From positions 248,001 through 312,000 of the forward strand of contig JAQSDB010000008.1 in the NCBI GenBank assembly GCA_029945725.1: DNA of 64,000 nucleotides, in the 5' to 3' direction. The number at the start of each line of letters is the position of its first letter. Position 1 is the first letter of the stretch. This document shows positions 39,232 to 48,711 of the stretch, in pieces. The translations under genes and the position numbers were made by a program. This stretch comes from a bacterium (lineage in GTDB: Bacteria; Pseudomonadota; Gammaproteobacteria; Pseudomonadales; Moraxellaceae). The notes under the pieces were generated by a model. The model was not told the origin of the DNA. It searched no databases and saw nothing but the letters and a program-made list of their open reading frames with translations.

Positions 39232-39606
39232 GTGTTCCGCACACATGCACCGGCATAGGCGAGACCATGCCGGGCGCTGCTGCTTCACGGCCGTCTGCAC
39301 ACGCTATCAAGACATGCCCGCGGCTCCCCGGAACGGCAAAGCGCAGCCGCCAATACACGCCATCCGTCTGCTTGCCCGTAACCAGGCAAAAAAGACTATC
39401 CTGAAACCGGGTCGGGATTCCGCCACGACTCCAGCAAGTGGCGGTAAGCCCTGAAAAACATGTGTTTTTTTCAGCATTGCGGTTGCCCCGCAGACAAGGC
39501 ATGGATAAGAATGGCAACAGGTATTCCTGTGATCGCGCTCACCGTTTCGGCATGAACCGACTCACAGTCAGCGCCGTTTTATAACAACCGTCAGGGAATC
39601 GTGTTT
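39232..39606. other. Intergenic region between lysR-type gene and PilZ-like gene, with candidate promoter
   Basis: The 375-bp spacer shows no convincing coding sequence. It contains a weak stem CTGAAAAA...TTTTTCAG (39451-39474), and a promoter-like TTGCCC-N17-TAAGAA at 39483-39511, about 95 bp before the PilZ-like gene. That is the best candidate for driving the PilZ-like/fimX pair. The remainder is unremarkable. Confidence 0.4.
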
Positions 39607-41430
39607 ATGGCCAGCAGCGTCGAGGCACTCCGGCAGCGCCTCCCCACTCAGGATCTGAGCCGCTTGAGCCTTGTCAGCCACCAGCCCAAGAAGCTCAGGG
39701 AGTGGGTCGCCGCTCTTCCCATGATCAACGTGGGAGAAACTTCCCGGCAGGTCTTTCAGACCCTGCAAGAAATCGGTCGCCTGAATATTGATGCCGCAGC
39801 CCGCTTTGAGCTGCTGGAGATACTGCGTCCGACAGTGCATGTTCTCGGCACCGCCTTGGCCAAACACTATCTCAACCAGTCCGTCATGCTGCCGGACCGG
39901 GCCACCAAGGTCGCCACGCTGGCACAAGCCATGCAAAGCCACCTGGCCACCGGCTACAAGCTGGTAACGCTGGCGACACTGGAAAAACTCGGCAATCAAA
40001 AGCGTGACGTCGAAACAATTAAGCTGGCTGCACAGGCCATACACCGCGCTATCAGCGAACTTACCGGCAACCTGCTGCGCTCCACCCAGCTTTACCTGAA
40101 TACCCCGCCGCGACTCTGGCTGGAACTGCACACGCTGTACCTGGCCGCCGTCGAACAGCAGATGGCCACCGGCGTGCGTATCAGTGATAGCGATCATCGT
40201 CATACGGATAAATCCACGATTGAAGATGCCTACAAACGGGCGCTCCTGCTTGCCACCTGCAAGCCCAACAAGTTGCGACAGGGTGAAATTGCCCAGGTTT
40301 ACGAGCTGGGTGAGGTCTGGGCACCACTGGTGTCACTCAAGGAGTTCAGCAGCACCAGTGAGCTTTTCGTATTTGATTTGTCCAGGGATGCACCGCCCAC
40401 TTACCGCAACCTGGCACAGGCCACCGAAGCCGCCCATGTCCGTGCCATTGATCCGGCACAGCTGGTCAAGCACCTGACCGAGCTAAGGCAGGCCGCACAA
40501 GGCGGCAGCCCCAAAGGTCACGGCGAAGCGGCACTCAGCCTCAGCCTGCTCCAGCACCTGATTCTGGCGTGGAGTGAACTCAGCGAGCGCAGTTTCTCGC
40601 GTGCAACCCATGATGGCACCCTGCAGGCCAGTGTCGGCCTTACGGCAACGCACTACTTCATGTCCGGCAACCAGGACTTTGACATCATGATGAGGGGCGA
40701 TCAGGGCCTCTTCAAAATGGTGGTCGATTCCGACAATCCCTTCATGAAGGCCAAGCCCATTACCCTGCACCGCCCGGACGAAAACTCGGGCAAGGATGTA
40801 TGGTCGCTGGCCTTCGGCAATACCGATACCGAAGCCAGAGAGCGTGAGCTCGCCCTCAAGATGCAGGGCACGGAAGGTGCGGCCCCCCGTTATGAAGCCC
40901 ACACCTGCCAGATCGTCAATATCAGCCCCGGCGGCTACTGCATCGAATGGGCCGGCGAAGTGCCGGCCAGCGTACGTGCCGGTGAAATCATGGGCCTGCA
41001 TGAGGAAGGGCAGCCGGGCTGGAGCATCGGCGTGATTCGCTGGGTGAAGCAGTTGCCGGCCCACGGCGCACAGCTTGGCATTGAAGTACTGGCCCCCAAG
41101 GCCAAGCCTTGCGGCGCCCGTGTCATCAAAAAGACGGGCGACGCTACCGAGTACATGCGCACCCTGCTGCTGCCGGAACTCAAGGCCATCAATCGTCCTG
41201 CCACGCTGATCACACCGGCACTGACCTTCCGCTCGGGCTACAAACTCGTACTGAATCTCGACGGAGAGGAAATAAAAGCGCACCTCACGGAACAGGTGAG
41301 TGCAACGCCAAGCTTTTGCCAGTTCGAGTTCCAGTTGATGCGCCGCCCCCAGGAAAACGAAGAAGCTGCAGAGCAGGCCGGCAATACGCCGATTGATGAT
41401 GACTTTGACTCCATCTGGGCCAGTCTGTGA
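39607..41430 (+). CDS. PilZ-domain-like protein upstream of fimX
   Basis: A 607-residue cytoplasmic protein without membrane segments. The N-terminal two-thirds are helical (about 1-320, for example RLNIDAAARFELLEILRPTV). A PilZ-like beta domain sits near 425-500, with QIVNISPGGYCIEWAG resembling the NxSxxGxxL strand of PilZ. The canonical RxxxR is not evident, so c-di-GMP binding is uncertain. I took the ATG with AGGGA 9 bp upstream rather than the GTG two codons earlier. Its counterpart in pseudomonads also precedes fimX, so a role in c-di-GMP-controlled twitching is inferred. Confidence 0.78.
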   Translation: MASSVEALRQRLPTQDLSRLSLVSHQPKKLREWVAALPMINVGETSRQVFQTLQEIGRLNIDAAARFELLEILRPTVHVLGTALAKHYLNQSVMLPDRATKVATLAQAMQSHLATGYKLVTLATLEKLGNQKRDVETIKLAAQAIHRAISELTGNLLRSTQLYLNTPPRLWLELHTLYLAAVEQQMATGVRISDSDHRHTDKSTIEDAYKRALLLATCKPNKLRQGEIAQVYELGEVWAPLVSLKEFSSTSELFVFDLSRDAPPTYRNLAQATEAAHVRAIDPAQLVKHLTELRQAAQGGSPKGHGEAALSLSLLQHLILAWSELSERSFSRATHDGTLQASVGLTATHYFMSGNQDFDIMMRGDQGLFKMVVDSDNPFMKAKPITLHRPDENSGKDVWSLAFGNTDTEARERELALKMQGTEGAAPRYEAHTCQIVNISPGGYCIEWAGEVPASVRAGEIMGLHEEGQPGWSIGVIRWVKQLPAHGAQLGIEVLAPKAKPCGARVIKKTGDATEYMRTLLLPELKAINRPATLITPALTFRSGYKLVLNLDGEEIKAHLTEQVSATPSFCQFEFQLMRRPQENEEAAEQAGNTPIDDDFDSIWASL

Positions 41431-41593
41431 GACTTCGCAGGGCGGCAGCACGTGCCACCCTGCTCTCAACGGAGGCTTTCGCGTAGTATCACGACCAGTG
41501 GACAAAGTTCCCGCCCACTCTTCTTGCCCTTGAAAAAAGCCCGCAGGGGGCGACAATAACCCCCCTCGACCGAACGCAGGAACCCGCTCTCGC

Positions 41594-43669
41594 ATGGCAC
41601 CGAAAAACGAGACTGTTCGTCTGCTCGTGTTGCACGAGTCACAGGACAACGCCGAACAAATCGTCAACTCGCTCAAGAACGCCGGCATTGCCACGCGCCC
41701 CGAACTGATTGCTGATGAGGATGAACTGCTTGATGCCCTGAAAGATGGTGCATGGGACATCATGCTGGCCGGCGAAATCACCAATGGCATTCCCTACGAA
41801 AGCGCTCTCGCCCAGATCCGCAAACAGGACAAGGACATCCCCGTCATCATCCTGCTGGAAAAATTTGATCTGGAAGTCATCGAGGATGCCCTGAGTGCTG
41901 GCGCCTGTGATGCCGTTGTTTTCGATGCCTACAAGCACCTTGTGTTTGCCATCAAGCGCGAACTGGCCAATCTCCAGCACCGCCGCGCACGCCGCAAAGC
42001 CGAAGCCACACTGGCTGAAAGTGAAAAACGCTGCGAGCTCCTGCTTGATAATTCGCGCGATGCCATTGCCTACATCCATGACGGCATGCACATCTACGCC
42101 AATACTGCCTATGTCGAACTGTTTGCCTATGAAAGCACCGAAGATGTAGAAGGCATGCCGGTTGTTGATCTGGTGGCCAAGGAAGATCTGGCCAACTTCA
42201 AGGACTATTTGCGCTCCTACAGTAAGGGCGAAAGCATATCCAAGGATCTGCGCTTCCATGGACTCAGGGCAGACAACAGCAAAATCGATGCGATGATGCA
42301 ACTCTCCGCCGCCAGTTACGACGGCGAGCCCTGCACGCAAATCATCATTCGCCGGGACGATGGTGAGGGCAATGCTGCCGTGCTGGCAGAAAAACTCAAG
42401 GAAGCCACCAGCGTTGATCAGGTGACCGGCCTGCCCAATCGCCAGCGCTTCGAGGAAAACCTGGCCGAAGCGGTGCACGCGGCGCACAAGGATAAATCGC
42501 GCTATGCCCTGTTTTATCTGGCCATCGACAATATTCCGCAAATCAATCTCGCCGCCGGCCTGACCGGCACCGATGCCGTGATCAAGGCCGTCGCGGCCAT
42601 GCTCGGCAAGCACTTCAACAACAAGCATTTGTCACGTTTCGCTGATTCTGCTTTTACGGCGCTTGTGCCCGCTCTGGATCCGGAAAAAGCCAGGAGCGAA
42701 GCCGAAGCGCTCTGCAAGGAAGTGCATGACCAGCTCATCGCCATTCCCGGCGGAAAAACCCAGCAAACCAGCATCAGTGTCGGTATTGCCATGGTGGGTG
42801 AAACCGCCCCTGATCCGGCAGAAATACTGTCGCGTGCGATTGGCGCCGCGGAAAACGTCAAGCTGGCACAAGGCAATGGCGTACAGGTTTTCAATGCCGC
42901 AGAGAAAGCCGGCAGCTCCGACTCGGCACTGCTTGAACTGCTGATTGATGCCATTGAAAACAGCAAGTTCAAACTGCTCTACCAGCCCCTTGTCGATGTC
43001 AGTGGCACGAGTGGCGAGTTCTACGAGGTCTTTGTCCGCCTGCCTTTGGCGGATGGAAAAGTGATGACCCCCGATGACTTCATGCCGCTCGCCATGCAGA
43101 ACCAGTTAGGCGCCAAAATTGATCGCTGGGTCATGCTGAATGCAGCCAAGCAACTGAAAGAGCACGTAAAGAAAGCACCCAATGCACGCGTACTGCTGAA
43201 CCTGACAGCCGAGTCATTGCAGGACTCAACACTACCGGCCTGGATCAGCAAACTCTCCAAGGCGATTGATCCCAACGGCCAGCCGCTGGTTCTGCAATTC
43301 GCTGAAAAGGATGTAGTCGCCTACCTCAAGGCCGCCAAAGAGCAGACCGACGCGCTGACACAGTCCGGCTGCCCGGTCTCCATCAGCCACTTTGGTACCA
43401 CACTGAATCCGCTTAATACGCTCAAGCACATCACTGTTTCGCACATCAAGCTGGATCGTTCCTTCACCCAGGATCTCAGCAATGAACAAAACATGGGCGC
43501 CATCAAGAAAATAACCGGTGAACTGCATGCGCAGGGAAAGCAGGTAATCGTGTCTTATGTGGAAACCGCACAGATACTGTCCAAACTCTGGACACTGGGC
43601 GTGCATTACCTGCAGGGCCATTATCTGCAGCCGCCTGGCGACACCATGCATTACGATGCGCAGGGCTGA
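41594..43669 (+). CDS. fimX: FimX-like c-di-GMP effector (REC-PAS-GGDEF-EAL, degenerate)
   Basis: A 691-residue cytoplasmic protein with four modules: a receiver-like domain (about 8-125) lacking a clear phospho-acceptor Asp, a PAS domain (about 145-255), a GGDEF domain (about 275-425) whose active site reads RFADSAF instead of GGDEF, and an EAL domain (about 440-685) with YEVFVRL instead of EAL and LQGHYLQPP near the end. Such degeneration marks FimX, which binds c-di-GMP in the EAL fold without acting as an enzyme and promotes type IV pilus assembly at the pole. Genes upstream (PilZ-like) and downstream (serB, convergent) match the Pseudomonas fimX locus. Confidence 0.9.
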   Translation: MAPKNETVRLLVLHESQDNAEQIVNSLKNAGIATRPELIADEDELLDALKDGAWDIMLAGEITNGIPYESALAQIRKQDKDIPVIILLEKFDLEVIEDALSAGACDAVVFDAYKHLVFAIKRELANLQHRRARRKAEATLAESEKRCELLLDNSRDAIAYIHDGMHIYANTAYVELFAYESTEDVEGMPVVDLVAKEDLANFKDYLRSYSKGESISKDLRFHGLRADNSKIDAMMQLSAASYDGEPCTQIIIRRDDGEGNAAVLAEKLKEATSVDQVTGLPNRQRFEENLAEAVHAAHKDKSRYALFYLAIDNIPQINLAAGLTGTDAVIKAVAAMLGKHFNNKHLSRFADSAFTALVPALDPEKARSEAEALCKEVHDQLIAIPGGKTQQTSISVGIAMVGETAPDPAEILSRAIGAAENVKLAQGNGVQVFNAAEKAGSSDSALLELLIDAIENSKFKLLYQPLVDVSGTSGEFYEVFVRLPLADGKVMTPDDFMPLAMQNQLGAKIDRWVMLNAAKQLKEHVKKAPNARVLLNLTAESLQDSTLPAWISKLSKAIDPNGQPLVLQFAEKDVVAYLKAAKEQTDALTQSGCPVSISHFGTTLNPLNTLKHITVSHIKLDRSFTQDLSNEQNMGAIKKITGELHAQGKQVIVSYVETAQILSKLWTLGVHYLQGHYLQPPGDTMHYDAQG

Positions 43670-43678
43670 AATCCAGAG

Positions 43679-43715
43679 CATAAAAAAACCGGCATTTTTT
43701 GCCGGTTTTTTTATG
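43679..43715. terminator. Bidirectional intrinsic terminator, fimX / serB
   Basis: Stem ACCGGC / GCCGGT with a T-rich loop, flanked by CATAAAAAA and TTTTTTATG, between convergent fimX and serB. Same outer palindrome as the other four convergent-gene terminators of the window. Confidence 0.9.
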
Positions 43716-43807
43716 CTGTTAATTAGCAGAGAACACTCCCGAAGAAGCAGCACTGCACGCCGGAATTGTCTGGGGTGGCGTAATGCACTCCCCGCCATCC
43801 TGCCTGT

Positions 43808-45037
43808 TTATCGTGCCTGCTCCAGGTCACGATCGCGTACGCCGAGCAGATACAGGATGCCATCCAGACCGAGCGTGGAAATCGCCTGCTTGGCATTCTG
43901 CTTGACCAGGGGCTTGGCACGAAACGCAATACCGAGACCGGCAATACCCAGCATGGGCAAGTCATTGGCACCATCACCTACGGCAATCACCTGCTCCAGA
44001 TTCACGCCTTCCTTCTGCGCGATTTCCTGCAAGAGCTCCGCCTTGCGCTGCCCGTCCACCACCCGCCCGACCACATTGCCGGTGACCTTGCCATCAACAA
44101 TTTCCAGCTCATTGGCATGCACATAATCAATGCCCAGTTGCTGCTGCAGATGACGGCCAAAATAAGTAAAACCACCCGAGAGAATCGCGGTCTTGTACCC
44201 CAGGGCCTTCAGCGTGCGGATCAGCTGCTCGGCACCTTCGGTAAGTTTCAGATTGGCCGCAATCCCTGACAGCACGGATTCATCCAGCCCCTTCAGCAAG
44301 GCCACGCGCGCCTTGAAACTTTCGGTAAAATCAATCTCGCCATTCATGGCCCGCTCGGTAATGGCCGATACCTGATCGCCCACTCCTGCCGCTTTCGCCA
44401 GCTCGTCAATCACTTCATGCTCGATCAGCGTGGAGTCCATATCAAAACAGACCACGCGGCGATTGCGGCGATAGGCATTGTCCTTCTGGAAGGCAATATC
44501 CACATTCAGGGCATTGGCCAGCCGCAAGAACTCCGCACGCATGCCCTGGATATCACGCGGCTCACCGCGTACGGAAAACTCCACACAGGCCTTGCGCTCG
44601 GCCGCCACATTGTTTTCATTATCCAGCGGCACACGGCCCGACAACCGCTGCAAGCCATCAATATTCAAGCCGTTGTCCGCGACCAGTGCCGACACGGTGG
44701 CAATATGTTCTGCCGTGATTTTGCGCGCGAGCAGGGTGACGATGTAACGCACCTTGCCCTGCCCCGCCACCCAGTGCCGGTAGCTCTCCGGCGTAATGGG
44801 CGTAAAGCGTGCTGTCAGGCCGAGATCATGAGCCGCAAACAGCACCGCCTTCATCAGCAGGGCCGACTCCTGCTCAGACGGCGTCTCGATCAGCATTCCC
44901 AGGGAAAGGTGATCGTGTATCACTGCCTGGCTGATATCGAGAATATTGACCGCGTGATCCGCCAGAATACGGGTAAGACGCGCACTGATGCCCGCACGAT
45001 CCGGACCGGCCACAGTGATAAGAATGATTTCACGCAT
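43808..45037 (-). CDS. serB: Phosphoserine phosphatase SerB
   Basis: Last step of serine synthesis; 409 residues. The N-terminal half carries ACT-type regulatory domains (MREIILITVAGPDRAGISAR and a second one around VRYIVTLLARKITAEHIAT). The C-terminal HAD phosphatase has the nucleophile motif FDMDSTLIEHEVIDELA, the SGG Ser motif ILSGGFTYFG and GDGANDLPML. The two-ACT layout is the long form seen in pseudomonads; E. coli SerB is shorter. I chose the ATG at the family N-terminus. Divergent from ytjB. Confidence 0.96.
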   Translation of the reverse strand: MREIILITVAGPDRAGISARLTRILADHAVNILDISQAVIHDHLSLGMLIETPSEQESALLMKAVLFAAHDLGLTARFTPITPESYRHWVAGQGKVRYIVTLLARKITAEHIATVSALVADNGLNIDGLQRLSGRVPLDNENNVAAERKACVEFSVRGEPRDIQGMRAEFLRLANALNVDIAFQKDNAYRRNRRVVCFDMDSTLIEHEVIDELAKAAGVGDQVSAITERAMNGEIDFTESFKARVALLKGLDESVLSGIAANLKLTEGAEQLIRTLKALGYKTAILSGGFTYFGRHLQQQLGIDYVHANELEIVDGKVTGNVVGRVVDGQRKAELLQEIAQKEGVNLEQVIAVGDGANDLPMLGIAGLGIAFRAKPLVKQNAKQAISTLGLDGILYLLGVRDRDLEQAR

Positions 45038-45121
45038 ACGAGGGCCTCTGACAATGGCGTGATTGTATCCGATTGCAGGCCCGGCGCTGAATCCTCCGGA
45101 CACTGAAGTTAACCCGCTTAC

Positions 45122-45156
45122 CGTCCGGAACAATTGCGGATGAGTTGTTCCGGACG
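45122..45156. repeat. 12-bp perfect inverted repeat in the serB-ytjB divergent spacer
   Basis: CGTCCGGAACAA and TTGTTCCGGACG are exact complements separated by 11 bp. The right arm covers the -35 region of the presumed ytjB promoter (TATAAT at 45172). The symmetry and position suit a dimeric regulator; a stem-loop is also possible. No regulator family is recognised from the sequence. Confidence 0.6.
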
Positions 45157-45177
45157 CGGAGGAAGCCCCGCTATAAT
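45149..45177 (+). promoter_or_regulatory. Candidate promoter of ytjB
   Basis: A perfect TATAAT at 45172-45177 lies 41 bp before the ytjB start codon. The hexamer 17 bp upstream is TCCGGA, far from TTGACA and inside the right arm of the inverted repeat, suggesting that a bound factor controls this promoter. Confidence 0.45.
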
Positions 45178-45218
45178 CGCCGGCATTGAGACAGACGCTT
45201 TAATGTGGGCAGGACAGC

Positions 45219-46361
45219 ATGAACAAGGGAACCGGACGTTGGGCGGCGCTGCTTGTTGCCAGCTTTGTGGCGCACACGGCACTCACCGTCAACAGCAGCG
45301 AAACTGCTGTCTGGAACGAACAGGGCCGTCAGGGCGGCCTGCTCGCCCAGCAACTCGCCGACGCTGCGGCCCCGCTTGCTCTGGCGCGCGACATGGTCAG
45401 TCTCAGCGTGCTCACCAGCCGCTATGAAAACCGTCCCGGCATCATGGGCGTGCGCCTCTACAATGCCCGTCAGGAGCTGATTGCCGAGACCGGTGACAGC
45501 GGCAGCCGTGGCCGGCTTTTTACGGCGAAGGTGCAACTGCAGCAGCAGGCACTGGGACAGGTTGAGCTGCGCCTGGCCAGTCCCACCACCGGTGACATCA
45601 GCCGGCTCAGTCTCGGCAATATCGGCATTTCCTTTTTGCTGCATGCCCTCATGTTCATGGCAGGACTTTTCCTCAGCCCGCGCACGCAGGACAGGCAGCG
45701 CGGCGCCATGCCCCAGGCCGCGGGGGCAACCCGTTCTGCTGCCGCACCCGCCCAAAGTGGTACGCCTGCCGCCACGACAAGCGAAGAGCCCGCAACGATC
45801 ACCCTGCTGCATATCGCGCTGGATGACCCCAATGGCCTGCTGACACGGGTCAGCGTGAGCATGGCCGATGAGCTGCTGTCACTGTTTGACCAGTTCATTG
45901 ACCGCGCGGCGCGCCTTTATGGCGGCGACGTCACCATGCCGTTCAGCCCGGATGGTGTGCTGCTGCGTTTCAGCCAGGCCGACACGCTGGAGCGCGAGTT
46001 CCAGGCCATCGCGGCAGGTCAGCTGTTTCTGCAGCTGGTGGAAGACTCCATGGAAGAGCGTCGCCGTCATGGCCTGCTCTGCCTCTCCTGCAAGGCCGGC
46101 CTGCTGCATGACAGTGACCACAGCGACGATGCCGCCGCCGTTGCCGCCCTGCTGTCCCGCACCGCGCCGTCGGGCCGGTTGCTGAGCAATCTGCCCGGCA
46201 GCGCCGTCAGCACACGTTGCCACTTCGGCACCAGCTATCGCCTGGCCCTGAGCGAGGACATTGCCCTGCATGTCGCCCTGCTCGAAAACTTTGCGCCGGA
46301 ATACCAGCAACTCATTCACAACCAGTGCCAGCACATTCTCGGGCCAACTGAAGCCGCCTGA
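45219..46361 (+). CDS. AhpA/YtjB-family membrane protein with cyclase-like C-terminal domain
   Basis: A 380-residue inner-membrane protein: first helix about 8-26, a periplasmic domain (about 30-130; QLADAAAPLALARDMVSLSV, YENRPGIMGVRLYNARQ), second helix about 132-152 and a cytoplasmic region. The first half matches the Smp/YtjB/AhpA family found divergent from serB. After an Ala/Thr linker the cytoplasmic part (about 190-370) resembles a class III nucleotidyl-cyclase fold (ELLSLFDQFIDRAARLYGGD, MPFSPDGVLLRFS) without the metal-binding Asp pair I would expect. A sensor with a non-catalytic cyclase-like output is inferred. Confidence 0.75.
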   Translation: MNKGTGRWAALLVASFVAHTALTVNSSETAVWNEQGRQGGLLAQQLADAAAPLALARDMVSLSVLTSRYENRPGIMGVRLYNARQELIAETGDSGSRGRLFTAKVQLQQQALGQVELRLASPTTGDISRLSLGNIGISFLLHALMFMAGLFLSPRTQDRQRGAMPQAAGATRSAAAPAQSGTPAATTSEEPATITLLHIALDDPNGLLTRVSVSMADELLSLFDQFIDRAARLYGGDVTMPFSPDGVLLRFSQADTLEREFQAIAAGQLFLQLVEDSMEERRRHGLLCLSCKAGLLHDSDHSDDAAAVAALLSRTAPSGRLLSNLPGSAVSTRCHFGTSYRLALSEDIALHVALLENFAPEYQQLIHNQCQHILGPTEAA

Positions 46362-46370
46362 CTTTTCACC

Positions 46371-46404
46371 CATAAAAAAGCCGGCATCTGCCGGCTTTTT
46401 TATG
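46371..46404. terminator. Bidirectional intrinsic terminator, ytjB / parC
   Basis: Stem AGCCGGC / GCCGGCT with loop ATCT between CATAAAA and TTTTATG, placed between convergent ytjB and parC. Confidence 0.9.
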
Positions 46405-46435
46405 GGTTTTCGTTCTCATCACCAGATGCCCGTCA

Positions 46436-48676
46436 TCAATCAGCGATGTGCATGCCATCAACCTTCTGATAACCCCGCGGCAACTTGGCGCCACGACGAC
46501 CGCGCTCGCCCCGGTATACATCCAGCTCACTCCAGCGCAGCGTGACGTGACGGGTACCGGACTGCACCGCCAGCTTCTGCCCTTCCGAAACCGCCAGCAC
46601 CATGAGCACGGTTTCATTTTCATCAAGGGCGATATTCATCAGCTTGTTGCCCTTGCCCTTGGCCAGTTGCGGCAAATCCTTCACCGGGAACACCAGCAGG
46701 CGACCTTCCGTACTAAGCACTGCCAGCAAATCATTTTCCGGTGACTGCACCAGCGCCGGCGGAATCAGCACCGCACCCTCCGGCACATTGAGAATGGCCT
46801 TGCCGTTTTTGTTGCCGGCCTCAAGATCCCCCATCGCGGCAACGAAGCCGTAGCCCGCCGAGCTGGCAAGCACTACCTGCTGCTTGTTGTCGCCCATCAG
46901 CAGGCCCCGGAAGCTCGCCCCCGGCGGCGGATTCAGCTTGCCGGTCAGCGGCTCACCCTGACCACGCGCCGACGGCAAGCTGCTGGCGAGCAGCGAATAA
47001 CTGCGGCCGGAGGAATCCAGGAAATGCACAAACTGGTTGCTGCGGCCTTCGACCCTGGCAAAAAATCCATCACCAGCCTTATAGGACAGCGCCGTGGCAT
47101 CGACATCATGCCCCTTGGCCTGACGTACCCAGCCTTTTTCCGACATCACCACGGTTACCGGCTCACTCGGCGTGAGTTCGGATTCCGACAGCGCCTGCGC
47201 TTCCTTGCGCATGACAATGGGTGAGCGCCTGTCGTCACCGTATTTTTCCATGTCGGCAGTGAACTCGCGCACCAGCAGTTTTTTCATTTCGGCGTGCGAG
47301 CCGAGAATTTTTTCCAGACCCAGGCGCTCCGCTTCCAGCTCGGTCTGCTCGCCGCGAATCTTCATCTCTTCAAGTCTGGCGAGATGGCGCAGTTTCAACT
47401 CGAGAATGGCTTCCGCCTGCACATCGGAAAGGCCGAAGCGCTCCATCAACACCGGCTTTGGCTTGTCCTCTTCGCGAATGATGCGAATGACTTCGTCGAT
47501 ATTGAGAAAGGCAATCAGCAAGCCATCCAGCAGGTGCAACCGGTCGACGACCTTGTCGAGCCGGCATTGCAGGCGACGGCGTACCGTGAGCAGGCGAAAC
47601 TCCAGCCACTCGGTCAGGAGCGCCATCAGCCCCTTGACCTGTGGCCGGCCATCAAGACCGATCACATTCATGTTGACGCGGTAACTGGTTTCCAGATCTG
47701 TCGTCGCAAACAGGTGATTCATCAGCTGTTCGACATCAACACGACTGGAGCGCGGCACAATCACCAGACGCGTGGGATTCTCGTGATCAGATTCATCACG
47801 CAGATCAGCCACCAGCGGCAGCTTTTTGGCCTGCATCTGTTCGGCAATTTGTGTCAGCACCTTGGCGCCCGACACCTGATACGGTAATGCCGTGATGACG
47901 ATGTCGCCATCCTCCATCTCGTACACGGCACGTACGCGATAGGAACCACGACCGCTGGCATAGATATTTACCAGCTCGTTGCGCGGTGTGATGATTTCAG
48001 CATGCGTAGGCAGATCCGGGCCCGGCACAATCTCGCACAGTTCATCGAGGGAAATGCCCGGGTCCTGCAGCAGGGCGATACAGGCTTTGGCGATTTCGCG
48101 CAGATTGTGCGGCGGCACATCCGTCGCCATGCCGACCGCAATACCGGTGGTGCCGTTCAGCAAAAGATTGGGCAGGCGTGCCGGCAGGACTTTCGGCTCG
48201 TCGAGCGTGCCGTCAAAGTTGGGCTGCCAGTCCACCGTGCCCTGATCCAGCTCACCGAGCAGCACATCGGCATAGGCAGAAAGGCGCGACTCGGTATAAC
48301 GCATGGCCGCAAAGGATTTGGGATCGTCGGGGGAGCCCCAGTTGCCCTGGCCATCGACCAGCGGATGGCGATAACTGAAAGGCTGCGCCATCAACACCAT
48401 GGCTTCGTAGCAGGCCGAATCACCGTGCGGATGGAATTTACCCAGCACGTCACCAACCGTACGGGCAGATTTCTTGTACTTGGCCGAATTTTTCAGGCCG
48501 AGCTCGCTCATGGCATAAACAATACGGCGCTGCACCGGCTTGAGCCCGTCGCCAATATGCGGCAGGGCGCGATCAAGAATCACGTACATCGAGTAATTGA
48601 GATAGGCCTGCTCGGTAAAGGCAGACATCTGTCGACGTTCGCTGTCGTCGAAATCCAGATTAAGGGAATCAGTCAT
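46436..48676 (-). CDS. parC: DNA topoisomerase IV subunit A
   Basis: DNA-cleaving subunit of the chromosome-decatenating type IIA topoisomerase; 746 residues. The catalytic Tyr is residue 127 in [10 protein letters not shown]. The quinolone-resistance region reads [12 protein letters not shown], with Ser87 and Glu91 in the usual sensitive state. A central coiled coil ([20 protein letters not shown]) and a C-terminal beta-pinwheel with shortened blades follow. It lies 35 bp behind parE, same transcript. Confidence 0.97.
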   Translation of the reverse strand: MTDSLNLDFDDSERRQMSAFTEQAYLNYSMYVILDRALPHIGDGLKPVQRRIVYAMSELGLKNSAKYKKSARTVGDVLGKFHPHGDSACYEAMVLMAQPFSYRHPLVDGQGNWGSPDDPKSFAAMRYTESRLSAYADVLLGELDQGTVDWQPNFDGTLDEPKVLPARLPNLLLNGTTGIAVGMATDVPPHNLREIAKACIALLQDPGISLDELCEIVPGPDLPTHAEIITPRNELVNIYASGRGSYRVRAVYEMEDGDIVITALPYQVSGAKVLTQIAEQMQAKKLPLVADLRDESDHENPTRLVIVPRSSRVDVEQLMNHLFATTDLETSYRVNMNVIGLDGRPQVKGLMALLTEWLEFRLLTVRRRLQCRLDKVVDRLHLLDGLLIAFLNIDEVIRIIREEDKPKPVLMERFGLSDVQAEAILELKLRHLARLEEMKIRGEQTELEAERLGLEKILGSHAEMKKLLVREFTADMEKYGDDRRSPIVMRKEAQALSESELTPSEPVTVVMSEKGWVRQAKGHDVDATALSYKAGDGFFARVEGRSNQFVHFLDSSGRSYSLLASSLPSARGQGEPLTGKLNPPPGASFRGLLMGDNKQQVVLASSAGYGFVAAMGDLEAGNKNGKAILNVPEGAVLIPPALVQSPENDLLAVLSTEGRLLVFPVKDLPQLAKGKGNKLMNIALDENETVLMVLAVSEGQKLAVQSGTRHVTLRWSELDVYRGERGRRGAKLPRGYQKVDGMHIAD

Positions 48677-48711
48677 GTTCTATTTCCGGAAATTCCTGTG
48701 AGCCAGAGGGC

